The notes beneath the pieces are model-generated. The model did no database searches. It was not told the DNA's origin and saw only the letters and a list, made by a program, of their open reading frames with translations. From Hyperoodon ampullatus (taxonomy: Eukaryota > Chordata > Mammalia > Artiodactyla > Ziphiidae): a stretch of 64,000 nucleotides of DNA. Of the stretch, positions 25,370-38,028 are shown in pieces; position 1 is the first letter of the stretch; each line of letters opens with the position of its first letter. The translations under genes were made by a program, and so were the position numbers. The DNA is taken from assembly GCA_949752795.1 (NCBI GenBank), contig OX457058.1, positions 163,373,353 through 163,437,352 on the forward strand, read 5' to 3'.

Positions 25370-26884
25370 AGATAAACTCACACACCTATGGTCAACTAAT
25401 CTATGACAGAAGGGGAAAGGATATACAATGGAGAAAAGACAGGTTCTTCATTAAGTGGTGATGGACAGCTACATGTAAAATAATGAAATTAGAAAACTCC
25501 CTAACATCATACACAAAAATAAACTCAAAATGGATTAAAGACCTAAATGTAAGGCCAGACACTATAAAACTCTTAGAGGAAAACATAGGCAGAACACTCT
25601 ATGATATGAATCACAGTAAGATCTTTTTTGACCCACCTCCTAGAGTAATGAAAATAAAAACAAAAATAAACAAATGGGAGCTAATGAAACTTAAAGCTTA
25701 TTCATAGCAGAGGAAACTATAAGCAAGACAAAAAGACAACCCTAAGAATGGGAGAAAATATTTGCAAACAAATCAAAAGACAAAGGATTAATCTCCAAAA
25801 TATATAAAGAGCTCATGCAACTCAATATTAAAAAAAAAAAACAATCAAAAAATGGGCAGAACACCTAAATAGACATTTCTCCAAAGAAGACATACAGATG
25901 GCCAAGAGGCATATGAAAAGCTGCTCAACATCACTGATTTTTAGAGAAATGCAAATGAAAGCTACAATGAGTTATCACCTCACACTGGTCAGAATAGGCA
26001 TCATCAGAAAATCTACAAACAACAAATGCTGGAGAGGGTGAAGAAAAAAAGAACCTTCTTTCACCATTGGTGGGAATGTAAATTGATACAGCCATTATAG
26101 AGAATAGTATGGAGGTGCCTTAAAAAACTAAAAATAGAACTACCATATGACCCAGCAACTCCACTCCTGGGCATATACCCTGAGAAAACTCAAAATTCAA
26201 AAAGACACATGAGGGGCTTCCCTGGTGGCGCAGTGGTTGAGAGTCTGCCTGCCAATGCAGGGGACATGAGTTTGTGCCCTGTTCTGGGAAGATGCCACAT
26301 GCCATGGAGTGGCTGGGCCCGTGAGCCATGGCCACTGAGCCTGCACGTCCAGAGCCTGTGTTCCACAACGGGAGAGACCACAACAGTGAGAGGCCCGCAT
26401 ACTGCAAAAAAAAAAAAAAAAAAAAGAAAATGAAAAAGACATATGAACCCCATTATTCATTGCAGCACTATTTACAATAGTAAGGTCAGGAAGCAACTTA
26501 AATGCCCATTGACAGACGAATAGATAAGGAAGATGTGGTACATATATACAATGGAATATTACTCAGCCATAAAAAAGAATGAAATTGGGTCATTTGTAGA
26601 CATGGATGGACATAGAGACTGTCATACAGAGTGAAGTCAGAAAGAGAAAAACAAATACTGTGTATTAACGCATGTATGTGGAATCTAGAAAAATGGTACA
26701 GAGGAACCAGTTTGCAAGGCAGAAATAGACACACAGATGTAGACAACAAATGTATGGACACCAAGGGGGAAAAGCGGGTGGGGGGCATGAATTGGGGGAT
26801 TGGGATTGACATATATACACTAATATTTATAAAACAGATAGCTAATAAGAACCTGCTGTTAAAAAATAATAAAAAAATTTTAAA
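25370..26884 (+). mobile_element. 5'-truncated L1 with 16-bp TSD
   Basis: The plus strand runs from the post-RT part of ORF2 (frame 25483-25707) through the C-terminal region to a 3' UTR and A-rich tail. AAGATTTTATAGTTCT at 25354-25369 and AAGATTTTACAGTTCT at 26885-26900 form a TSD with one mismatch. The insertion point TT|AAGA fits the L1 endonuclease preference. The 3' UTR is the same type as in the L1 at 37226. A SINE is nested at 26213. Confidence 0.93.
26213..26432 (+). mobile_element. CHR-type SINE in L1, with TSD
   Basis: It has a GGGGCTTCCCTGG head, tRNA-like boxes and a 20-A tail. AAAAAGACACATGA at 26199-26212 is repeated as AAAAAGACATATGA at 26433-26446. The uninterrupted L1 reading resumes after the duplication. 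Confidence 0.95.
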
Positions 26885-27161
26885 AAGATTTTACAGTTCT
26901 GAGAATACCACATTGGCCTGTTTTTCTGTCCATGCCTTTGGCGGAATGCATTTTTCACTGTGTACCTTCCTAGGCTGAATGAAAAATTGAACTTAATGAA
27001 GCTGAAATCATCTGTCTTGAGGAAGACCATTAATCAACTATCTCCCACTATTACATTTGGTGATTTATGCATTGTATTTGCACAAATTATCACTTAATGA
27101 TGACTGTGCTCCATAGTTTAGGCCACTGAGAGTACATAAAATTCAAAGGGATATTGTTTTA

Positions 27162-27505
27162 GAACAGAATATCATAGATTAGGTGACTTAAACAACAAAC
27201 ATTTATTTCTCACAGTTCTGGAGGCTGGGAAGTCTAAGATCAAGGCTCCAGCAGATTAGATGTCTGGTGAGAGATTTCCTCCTGATTTACATGTTGGCCA
27301 CCTTCTTGCTGTACAGTATCTTCACATGGAGGAGAGAGATGATCTCCCTCATGTCTCTTCCTATAAGTGCACTAATTCCGTTCATGAGGCTTCACCCCAT
27401 GACCTAATTACCTCTCAAAGGTCCCACTTCTTAATATCATCACCTTGGTCATTAGGGCTTCAACGTATGAATTTGGGGGACACAAACATGCAAATCTATT
27501 GCAGA
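27162..27505 (-). repeat. MLT1-like LTR, antisense
   Basis: The plus strand reads GACTTAAACAACAAACATTTA, CTCACAGTTCTGGAGGCTGGG, then a TTCAACGTATGAATTTGGGGG end. This is the reverse complement of a MaLR-type LTR start. There are no internal genes. Strand follows the usual LTR convention. Confidence 0.75.
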
Positions 27506-27575
27506 TATTTTAACAGAAATGATATATCTGGGGAACAAAGAAGATATTACAAACATCTATTCTTTTAAAATTGGC

Positions 27576-27814
27576 GGGCCTCCCTGGTGGCGCAGTGGTT
27601 GAGAGTCCGCCTGCCGATGCAGGGGATACGGGTTCGTGCCCCGGTCTGGGAGGATCCCATATGCCGCAGAGCGGCTGGGCCCGTGAGCCATGGCTGCTGA
27701 GCCTGCGCATCCGGAGCCTGTGCTCCACAACGGGAGAGGCCACAACAGTGAGAGGCCCGCGTACCACAAAAAAAAAAAATAAAAAAAAAAATAAAATAAA
27801 AAAATAATAATAAT
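27576..27814 (+). mobile_element. CHR-type SINE with 9-bp TSD
   Basis: It has a GGGCCTCCCTGG head, A box, B box and a long interrupted A tail with (AAT)n. AAAATTGGC flanks it at 27567-27575 and 27815-27823. It sits just downstream of the MLT1-like LTR. It is the least diverged SINE by eye, judged by the CG dinucleotides it retains. Confidence 0.95.
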
Positions 27815-27823
27815 AAAATTGGC

Positions 27824-28877
27824 ATCCCCTACTAGCCCTAGAAATCCTGTGTGACATTTTGTTAAGGAAGTTTTACACAAAAAAGTTTTCTTGAAAAGCA
27901 GTTAATCAACATATTCAAAGTTTGAAAACAATGTTTCCTCTGGTAGCTAAACTTATTTTCTGTGTCTTACAATCAAACTGGGAGATGTGTCTAAAAGGTC
28001 TCAGAAATTACTTGGAAAGATTGTGGCCATACCTAATAACTAAAGTATTTTTCTCCTGAAAATATGTAGCAAATCTCCAAACAAATAGTAGGTTTTTTTT
28101 ATGGAAATATTTGGATAAATTTACTACACCATTAGTGGTATTTCTTAGTAATGACACAGAAAAGGAAAAAAAAAAGAAATCCCCAAACGCATAACTAGTC
28201 AGAAATAGCTATGGACACAATGATTTTGGTCCTCACACCTACTCAGTGGAAAAATATTCTTCAAAAGAGTTCTGTCAGCATAAAATTAATGTAATTTTAA
28301 GAGTCTGTCTTTCTTTACAATGAATTTGAGTTGAACAAATCCATCTGGCTGGGCCACCGCTGATGAAAAGATATGTTGCATGAGAAAAAATGAGTGTGCA
28401 TGTATGTTTGTGTGTGTGTGTGTATTTGGTTGGATCATATGAAATTACCATTTTTATAGATAAAAAACTGTCAAATATAATTAATTTTACATAGTTCATA
28501 CTAAAATATACATGCATCTACTTGAATATATGTGAAATATAACATATTTGTTATTATTTATAATTGTGTTATGACAAAGGATATTTTGCATATATATGCA
28601 AAATATGATATCTGACACATGTACACCATTTGATAATTTAACCTTCTTAATCTTGCAAATTTCTTTGTACTTTTACCCCATCGCCATGATAGCATTATGA
28701 TAACTTGCTTGAAAAGGAAACTAAAACCAGCACTCAAACTATTTGATTTAACCAGAATAAAAAATATTGTATTTTTGAAGATAGAAAGATATGAAATTGG
28801 CAAAATTCCAAGGTATTTTCAAACTATCTCTTTTCAAAGCTAAATTGTGCCAGTTTTTATAGGACTACATTGTCATC
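27824..28877. other. Unassigned AT-rich sequence with a GT repeat
   Basis: No gene or family recognised. An interrupted GT/GTAT microsatellite lies at 28391-28424. Confidence 0.5.
28391..28424 (+). repeat. Interrupted (GT)n microsatellite
   Basis: Alternating GT with ATGTATG interruptions. Confidence 0.85.
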
Positions 28878-28893
28878 AAGTATTGATCATATA

Positions 28894-29019
28894 GGGAATT
28901 CCCTGGTGGTCCATTGGTTAGGATTCCATGCTCTCATTTTTGAGGGCCTGGGTTCAATCCATGTTTGGGGCACTAAGATCCCACAAGCCACGTGGTGCAG
29001 GCTGCCCCCCCTCAAAAAA
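28894..29019 (+). mobile_element. Short CHR-related SINE with 16-bp TSD
   Basis: It starts GGAATTCCCTGGTGGTCC, has a tRNA-like B box (GGGTTCAATCC) and a short A tail. It is half the length of the other SINEs. AAGTATTGATCATATA flanks it exactly at 28878-28893 and 29020-29035, so its limits are well defined. Confidence 0.93.
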
Positions 29020-29035
29020 AAGTATTGATCATATA

Positions 29036-31394
29036 TAGAGAAAAACTGAAAGAGAGAAGAGAAACACCAAGGTCAATCTTATGGAAAATGTGAGTAGCTG
29101 AATTTGTCACTTTCTTCCTTCCTCTTCTCACATAATATTGTTTTGTGACTGGTAGGTACAAAGCAATTAGCCCAAAAGGACACCGTGTGAAGTAAACTTA
29201 ATTAAATCTCTGTTGACTTTGTTATGTTCTATCCATACACTTTCCAACCTAGAGTAGTCTACAATCAAATTAGAAAGACTGAGCATATTTTTACCATTAT
29301 GTGCAATTAAATAAAACTTACAGTATGTTAATTTGTGAAGTATGTAATCAAACCTTTCATCTTTTTTGTCTATATAGTAATTAGACATAAACGTTAAGTA
29401 ATATGCATAAATGTCATATAATATTACTTTGTCATAGCCAGTCTGTGTAGGGTTTTATTTTAATTTTGTTAGCTCCACAGTGTACATAAATTCATTTAAC
29501 TACTTTCTGTAAGCTCCTCCTGTGTGCCAGAATAGTCACAGAAATGGGGGAAACAGTTCTAAACAAGGCAGCTTATCCATGTAAATGTCATGAATAATAA
29601 GTCTCATTTCCTCTTTAATTTCATTACTATCATAATCAATAACACATATAGCATAAGTATCCTCTTGTTCTGAATCAAAAGCCCCAATATGCAGTCTTCA
29701 TTTTCTTCCACCTCTGTTTTTCTGCCCAGCCTTACCTAAGCACACCAATACATAAACCTCTGAGGCAGAGATTACAAACTCATTTCTCTTTTTTCTAGGC
29801 ACACAGACAAATTACTTTCTGATCTTTTTTTTCTGGGTAAGTGAAGTTGTTTTACTGAGTTCTTGGCAATGGAATATGGATAAAAATGATGAATGCTACT
29901 CAGAAAAATAATTTCCCATCTAGATACAGAAAAATTCATGGAGAATTCTAAAGCCCTAGAAGGTGACAGAGCAAAATGATGAAAAATTCCAGACCTCTGA
30001 ACAACAAACTAGAATCTTATACCCCCAACCAACCATACTCGATGGTGACTTGAATTAGAAACCAATGTTTTTCCTTAAAACTTAGAGGTTTTTTTTTTTC
30101 TTAAGCTATTAAAATTCTAAATTTTTTGTTTTAACTGTTAGCCTACTATGACTAGCACAACTTTTGTGATGAGGATTTCTGGTTTTGGAATGCACAATCT
30201 CAGCCTATGATGATATTCAACTCCTGGAGATAATGTTAAATTCACAAAATGGAATGAACAATTTAGAGTTTCTCACTGTGTTAACTCCTAAAGTGACATA
30301 AAGCTGAGGTTTGAAGACGATGGGACATAAATTGACATTGCCTTAAATTTCTTATTCAACTGCAAATGAGTTTTGTTGCAAAAGTAATTGATAAAATCAA
30401 ATCCTTTTATGGAGGAGAGAAGACAAATTCGGAAATACGTTGAAGAAGAACTTCTTTGATTTCAGGATTGAAACACATGGTGATGGTTATTACAAATATT
30501 TGGAGAGGACATATATTTATTCATTATAACTACAGAGAGCATAGCAAAGATTCATGGTTATATTTAGTGGAAGGAGAGTCCTGCTTAATACCAGAAGAAA
30601 TTATTGCTAATTAGAGGTATCCCAATTACTGGAAATAACTAGTGACTGAATGACTAACTCTCAACTAGAGCACCCTTGATCATCTCTTGGCTTTGTTGCT
30701 GTACTTCCATTTCCACTGCTGTGATCACTATTTTGGTACCCTTATTAAAGGCCCCAAATCTCCTTCCTTAGGAGGGTCTGTGCTGTGCTCAAATGCCTTA
30801 TACGTTGTAGACATCTGATTCATATGCCATGATCCCCATGCCTCATTCTAGAATTTTACTCTATATTAAATATCTTAATGTTTCAAGGCATTTGCCACTT
30901 TATTTGTGTAAATATAGTTACCTTAAGAAATAAACAACAAAGACATATTTTTATTTTAGAATCCCTTCTACCTATGCTCACAAAACAATTTGAATAAATC
31001 AATTAATTTCTGTCCTTGAATTTAGGGCAGACTGGTTGCCTCTTAGACACTTACCACTTCTAAAGTTTCTTCCTTGCTAAGGTGGAAAATAAAACTTTCA
31101 TCAAGTGTCTTTTATTGGATGATTGATAGACTTCAGAAAATTTTCAGAGGCATCATATGTTTCTAGGAGGCTGGAACACTCAATAGCCCATTTTAATTTC
31201 TCACTTCCTCCCTTAGCTTGAAACTTTTCTTCTCCTTCACTGTCATACCATGCTTATTTTATTTTTCCCTCTACCCAATTTTATCTGTACTGTTCTCTGA
31301 ATATTAATAATGTCTCCTTTATGTTACACTTTTCATGTCTGTCCCAGTTTTATACTTCTAAAAGTTATTATTTTGCTTCCTTAAATGAACTTTT
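29036..31394. other. Unassigned sequence
   Basis: No gene or RNA is visible. At 29485-29590 a CTCCTCCTGTGTGCCAG stretch resembles the old MIR/L2-like repeats near 10.6 kb. The rest is plain AT-rich DNA. Confidence 0.45.
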
Positions 31395-31715
31395 TTCTCT
31401 CTCTCTCTTTCCATATAAATAAAATACATATATGTGTATAAACAAATAATATACATGTAATATATATAGTATATATACATGTGTATGTATATATATATGA
31501 ATATGTATACATTTCTGTCTTTATTACATATATGATATGTATGCTATTCTATTATTCTATGTGACATATGTTAATAAATATGTTATACATATATATATTA
31601 TGCAAGATGTATATAAACAAGATATATGCATCATTATATATATATACCATATGTGACATATATTGCACACTATATATATCATATCACCATAATATATCAT
31701 ATATATAATACATAT
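31395..31715. repeat. AT-rich imperfect ATAT/ACATAT repeat block
   Basis: A (CT)n run (31401-31409) is followed by about 300 bp of imperfect ATATGT/ATATAC units. A short piece of L1 3' end in antisense (GAATATAGTTGATTTTAAATG) follows at about 31730-31775. Confidence 0.8.
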
Positions 31716-31779
31716 ATTTTAAATTTTTTGGAATATAGTTGATTTTAAATGTGTTAGTTTCATATATCTTTTTCATATA

Positions 31780-33239
31780 TTGACAGTACATATTTGTCAG
31801 AGACTTGCTATCTGCTAACCATCATGTATTAGTTGTATGATGAAAAAATATATATATATATAAATTAAATTCTCTATGTCTCAGTTCCCTTATCTGTGAA
31901 AGAGGAAACACTATTTATCTCACAAAATTGGCAAGAGTATTAAAAGAGACCATACTGGCTACGTGCTGAAAAACGTCTCCTTCCCCATAGCAGGCACCAA
32001 ACAAATTGTGGTTGCTTACTAATATCAAAATCACTTCTAATGTTCAGGTATTGGAGAGCCTGGCAGATAATGGTGCTTGAGAATACTTATTGAATTGACA
32101 GAGACCATGCCCTTCACTATTTATAATCTTAGTGAAAACAAACTATATCTCAGGTCTTATGTGCCAAATTGGTCAAGAAGATCTCAACTTCCAGGTAATT
32201 CTATCGCAGTAGGCATAACCCTTTATGCCTTTAGCTGAAGTCTCATTCTAAAGCAACATAATGTTTATTCCCATTATCTGAGTAAGTGCAGGATGAATCA
32301 AAATAAAGGTCTTCTTTTAAAAAGTGACTTTAGGTCCTATAAGTTCAACACCTAATAAAGCGGCTTACATATTATAACAATTAATTCTTTATCACAGTGA
32401 GTAATGAACCATACACAGCTCACTCATTACCTGCTCGAATGATGCTGCCAGTTGTAATTCCTGGTCTCTCACCTTGTAGCTCATACTGGCATATAGCACT
32501 ATGAGTCTCCTGGGCAAAAAATATTGTTGAATTCATTAATCCCCCTCCCCAAAACTCCTTGTTCATCCTCCTACTAAACTGTGAGAAAAGGACTTGGGGC
32601 TGAATGACCTTCCACAGACCTCCTCTGCTCTTTCTTAGTCTGGCACATATAACAAAGTTTATGGTACACATATGAGCCTGTTTACTGAATTATTATAGGG
32701 AGAACATTTTTAATGCAACCTGATAGGGAAACTAATGTGGTAGATATGTTTTGGCTTGTGGTTACCATTCATGTGTGTTGTTAGGAAAATAATTCTATAA
32801 TTTGCTTGTAAAGAATGAAAAGATACATAAATTCTTTAGTTCATTCTTAGTGAGTTTGTAAATTAATATGTGAAAATCCATATAACTTGTCAGTGTGTAG
32901 GCTAACGTAGCTTGGGAACTGGCCTATAAAACACACTGGGCTCTTTAAATCATTTAAAACATTGTTTGGCAAATGGTTACATGGACTTGACAAACTGGGA
33001 TTCATTATTAGTCTCAGTGTTGCTTTTGGCTCCAGTCTCCTCCACCCTGCCCTTCACTCCTAATTTCAAGCTGCATAATAGCAGTCTTGGACATATTGAA
33101 AAGGTTGTCGGTGGTGGAAATAGGGGGTTGGGTAAGATAAGCAAGTTGTAATGTATTAAAAGTTTTAAAGTGTATTAAATGAACTCTCTTTGAATAGTGT
33201 AGAATATGCCTGATCAGAACTTTTTTTTTTTTTTAACTT
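31780..33239. other. Unassigned sequence
   Basis: Nothing recognisable. A short TA run lies at 31848-31864 and a poly-T tract at 33220-33234 just before the exon-like stretch. Confidence 0.45.
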
Positions 33240-33262
33240 TCTGGAATTCTTCAAACACAGAA

Positions 33263-33418
33263 TCAGCTTACATATCAAGAGAAGAGAAAGTTGCTGACAG
33301 TGAAGCCCTGCCCACCCCAAGAGATGGGATCGTCACTTATGAGCAAGTCATACTGAAAACTTCCAAATATGGCCAGCTCCTGAGGGCACTCAACCACAAG
33401 GATGGGACTTGGCAGTGA
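33263..33418 (+). other. Exon-like open stretch of unknown origin
   Basis: A pyrimidine-rich tract (33220-33260) ends in an AG (about 33261), like a splice acceptor. It is followed by an open frame ending TGA at 33416-33418, with the C-terminal wording KYGQLLRALNHKDGTWQ. Base composition is more balanced than the flanks. No family is recognised, no upstream exon was found, and chance or an old processed remnant are alternatives. Confidence 0.22.
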
Positions 33419-33549
33419 CAACCGTTCCACTATCAACTAAGCCAGGTTCTGACATCAGCAGGTCAATTACAGTCAACCATAATTGGTGATTTTCTAGAGT
33501 ACAGAAAGGAGAGTATTTTTACACAGAAGGGGCCTTCAGAAATCATTGT

Positions 33550-33650
33550 TCCTAATTTTTAAATTTTGTGGATGTGGTAATATAGGCTCAAAGACATTAA
33601 GTGCCTTGATCAAAGTGAAACAACTAAGGGCAATGCATGTATGAGTCTTC
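33550..33650 (-). repeat. MIR fragment
   Basis: GGCTCAAAGACATTAAGTGCCTTGATCAAAGTGAAACAACT follows the order of the MIR core read in reverse. It is diverged. Confidence 0.5.
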
Positions 33651-34684
33651 CATAAAATCTTGTTAATTTAAGTTTTAAATAAACTTTTCTAAGACTAGAT
33701 TCAGATCTCGTAAAAACAGTATACCAATTTCCTTTTATATAATGGAGTTTCCAAAGATTAGAAGCCAAACTACTTCTGAGAAATAGCACAGCATAATTTT
33801 CTAATATTTTTCCCAGTGTGCCTTACTTAGATATTCTACTAAAATTAAACTATCAACTTAATGTATATCATAGTACTGCTAATTGTACACTAGACACAAG
33901 AAAGCATAGATATAATCATACTCCTGGAATGTTAAAAGTCTTAAGGAAAGAAATAGATTTTTTAAATTACAGCACAGAAGTTAGAGAGTAAATATATTAA
34001 ACATATTCAGCCTCTTACAGAGATATGAACATACACTGAAAAAAACTGTTGAAAGGAATATAGCCAAGTGGGGATGTACCTGGAGATATTCATGAAGACA
34101 GTGAGTATGTAATGAGACTTTGAAGAGAAAAATATGCCAATAACCTCCTGATAGCTGACAGAAGAGAGGGAAAAATACATGAAAGTTTTATTTTAAGTGA
34201 GCAGTTGTGAGTTCAGTGGCAGATTAAACTTGGGAGGGAAGCCAGTGGATAGAGGGACTTGAAGGCTTTGAATAGTCATTCCTCTTTTGTAGGTCAGAGA
34301 GTTTGGAAAATGTGGTAGACTTGTATAAAGAGTCATATGATCTGAATCTTTAATGCAATGATTTTCACTATTATTCCTAAATCAAAGGGTAATCAAGAAA
34401 ATAGTGGGGGCTGTGCAGTCCACATAACTATGGTTGGATTAGTTGAAACATACAGCCATTAAGACAAGGAGAAGACACATTTTTCTGGATTATAAGTGAT
34501 GGACTTTGATGAGAGACTAAATGCTGTGTGTGTAGTAAAGATTCAGCTTAGCAAAGTGGCCTAGGGGAGAATAATGCCTAGCTGAATGCAGTGAAATGGC
34601 AATGTTGATGTATATGAGGGAATGCATTTGGAAGAGTAATGGAGAAAATTGAAATGGGTATACCATAAATCTCTTTATCAACAC
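33651..34684. other. Unassigned sequence
   Basis: No gene, RNA or repeat that I can name. Confidence 0.45.
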
Positions 34685-35438
34685 TGTTTGAAAAAAAGAC
34701 CTTCAGGATGTGGAGTAATGAGCTTGGCAGACCCTCTACCCCCAAAAACAACAGTTTAAATGGTAAAGATATTTTAAAACCATCACTTAAAATCCAAATT
34801 GTCTACATGGGGAAACATTCATTCAAGAAAATCTACTAAGTCTTGGTAAAAAGAGTAAAATAACCTAATCTCTAATTTGCTACTCAGCCCAGCTCCATGT
34901 TATGGGGACTCTACCCAGGGCATGTACAGCCAAGAAGAAAGGGGATCCTTCCTATCCCAGCTCCAAATTTGGGATTACAGTTTCTCACTAGAAGGAGAAT
35001 ATTGTTTTGCCTTCATTGTCTTGCTTTCTCTGCCCCCAATCATAGACCCCTTTTTTACTCATCCCCCCTCAGAGGGTGGAAACTTTATTTCAGGAGCTAC
35101 AGACCAATAATTCAGAGTCTTTGCTCACCCATACCCCAGCTATCTCTTAGACTAGAGGGTCCAGGTGGAAGAGGAAGACATACTTCCTCTCAGTGCCCCT
35201 TAAAGGCAAGGGTGTTGCTCCAGGCAAGGCAGGTTCACCTTTGGCCCCCAGCTCCAAACATTGACCCAAGGATTTTGCCTAAAGTGAAAAGAAGTCCCTA
35301 GGAATAAAGAGCTTCAGAACTCTGCCTGAGGGACTAACTTCATTTAGAACAAAAAATGGAGAAAGTCATGCCTAAGGGTATTGTTGAAAACAGTGGTGAT
35401 CTTGGTGGGGAACAATTAAGAAGACATGGGTAGCTTCT

Positions 35439-35892
35439 TTTTATAATATTAATTTTATTAGAGTATAGTTGATTTACAATGTTATGTTAGTTTCTGCTGT
35501 ACTGCAAGGTGAATCTGTTATATGTTATCAGTTATATATATATATATAACTCCACTTTTTTTATCGATTCTATTCCCACATAGGTCATTACAGAGTATTA
35601 AGTAGAGCTTCCTGTGCTATACAGTAGGTTCTTATTATATAGCAGTGTGTATGTGCCAATCCCAAGCTCCCAATTTATCCCTCCCGACCCCCTTTCCCCC
35701 CTTGGTAACCACAAGCTTGTTTTCTACATCTATGACTCTATTTCTGATGTGTAAATAGGTTCATTTGTACCATTTTCTTAGTTTCCATATATAATTATTA
35801 TCATATGATATCTGTCTTTCTCTGTTTGATGTACTTTACTCAGTATGACAATCTCTAGGTCCATCCATGTTGCTGCAAATGGCATTATAAAT
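35439..35892 (-). mobile_element. L1 3' UTR fragment inserted in the ancient L1
   Basis: Antisense L1 3' end with the TATAGTTGATTTACAATGTT tail motif and a C-rich CCCGACCCCCTTTCCCCCC block. It runs into the ORF2 end near 35800-35890. An imperfect 10-bp repeat, GGTAGCTTCT (35429-35438) against GGTAACTTCT (35893-35902), is a plausible TSD. Its 3' UTR type matches that of the L1 at 51522. Confidence 0.8.
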
Positions 35893-38025
35893 GGTAACTT
35901 CTAATGCCAGCAAAATGGCAGAATAGCAGGAAGCTTAATAGAGAGCCAAGAAAAGAGACAGACAAGAAGAGCCTTCCTAGGATCACAGGCAACTCTGGGA
36001 CAGGAAGACCATGTATTTGTGATAAGCTGCACCCACTCAGGAGCAATCACAGCATGGTCTGGGTCAGATTTAACAGCATTACCCAACTTCACATAGACTC
36101 ATTAAGACAGGACAGAAGATTCACTGGCAAAAGGGCTTAAATGTAACTCTAACCAAACACTGGCTGAATGAACTACTCTGACTCAAAGGTAGCTTCTAGG
36201 AAACCAGGTTCAAAAATAAAATTACACACATCCCTGGAGTTCTGGAAGACTGTATGCATGCCCGAGGCTATAGCCTCTCTGGAGAGATCAGAGAGGAAAC
36301 ACCCAAACTAAAATTCCCTAACTAAACATGGAGCATACATAAACACATAAACTCACTGAAACGTGAGAGTAGCCTATAAGCCGCATATATATCTGATGAT
36401 AATAGGTAAATATCTGACTGACTAAGGGGCTTAAGCACAACCTTTGATCACTAAGTGGACTATGTTGACACAGGGGCAATCCTTAAGTAGCTAAATTAAA
36501 AGATAAAAGCAAGGGGGGGGGGTTGGAAATCTGAGCAGCGACATTGAAGATTGCACATTTTGGGGGGAAAAATTTCACAGAATTAGTTCAGCCAAGTTCT
36601 AAAGAAATAAGCAAATGATTAAGCAAACAGCAACAACCTCTGGTGGGGGAGCAGTCTGTGGTTTCTTAATGTATTATCTAAAATGATCAATTTTCAATAT
36701 AAAATTTGTGTCATCCAAAGAGATAGGAAAGTGTGGTCCATACACAGGGCAGGGGGTGGGGGAGACAGGAAATAAAAACTGCTTTGAAGGGGATGAGATG
36801 ATAGACTTAGCAAACACTTCAAAACATTATAATACATATGTGAAAGGAACTAAAGGAAGCCATGCCTAAAGGATTAAAAGACAGTATGAAGATAATGATA
36901 TTGATAAAGGGTCACTCCATGCAGAAGACCTAACGTTTATAAAAGCATATTCATCTAAAACAGCCTCCAGATACATGAAGCAAACACTGAATTGGCAGGA
37001 GAAATATACAATTCAATAATAATAGTTAGAGACTTCTATACACTACTTTTAGAAACGGGTAGAACAATTAGGGGTAAGATCAACAAAAAAAGAGACATGA
37101 ACAATGTTGTAAGCCAACTAGAAATAGCAGAAATCTGTAGAACACTCTACCCAACTGCATCAGAATACACATACTTTTCAAGCACTCATGAAATATTCTT
37201 TAAGATAGAACATATTCTATGCCATTGGTAATTTGAAAGGGATTGCATTGAATTTGTAGATTGCTTTAAGTAGTATAGTCATTTTCACAATATTGATTCT
37301 TCCAATCCAAAAGCATGGTATATCTCTCCATCTGTTGGTATCATCTTTAATTTCTTTCATCAGTGTCTTATAGTTTTCTGCATATAGGTCTTTTGTCTCC
37401 CTAGGTAGGTTTATTCCTAGGTATTTTATTATTTTTGTTGCAATGGTAAATGGGAGCGTTTCCTTAATTTCTTTTTCAGACTTTTCATCATTAGTGTATA
37501 GGAATGCAAGAGATTTCTGTGCATTAATTTTGTATCCTGCAACTTTACCAAATTCATTGATTAGCTCTAGTTGTTTTCTGGTGACATTTTTAGGATTCTC
37601 TATGTATAGTATCATGTCATCTGCAAACAGTGACAGTTTTACTTCTTCTTTTCCAATTTGTATTCCTTTCATCTCTTTTTCTTCTCTGATTGCCATGGCT
37701 AGGTCTTCCAAAACTGTGTTGAATAATAGTGGTGAGAGTGGACATCCTTGTCTCTTTCCTGATCTTATAGGAAATGCTTTCAGTTTTTCACCATTCAGAA
37801 TGATGTTTGCTGTGGGTTTGTTGTATAAGGCCTTTATTATGTTGAGGTAGGTTCCCTCTATGCCCACTTTCTGGAGAGTTTTTATCATAACTGGGTGGTT
37901 GAATTTTGTCAAAAGCTTTTTCTGCATCTATTGAGATGATCATATGGGTTTTTTTCTTCAGTTTGTTAATATGGTGTATCACATTGATTGATTTCCATAG
38001 TTTGAAGAATCCTTGCATCCCTGGG

Positions 38026-38028
38026 AAT
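38026..38028. other. Inversion junction of the twin-primed L1
   Basis: The antisense text ends ..CCCTGGGA and the sense text begins (GGA)ATCAGACTCCC. The bases GGA are shared by both sides, a short microhomology at the junction. Confidence 0.8.

Noticed and set aside
34897..35301. 134-codon plus-strand frame, Pro-rich
   Set aside because: It falls in the 5' UTR of the ancient L1 and has no family motif.
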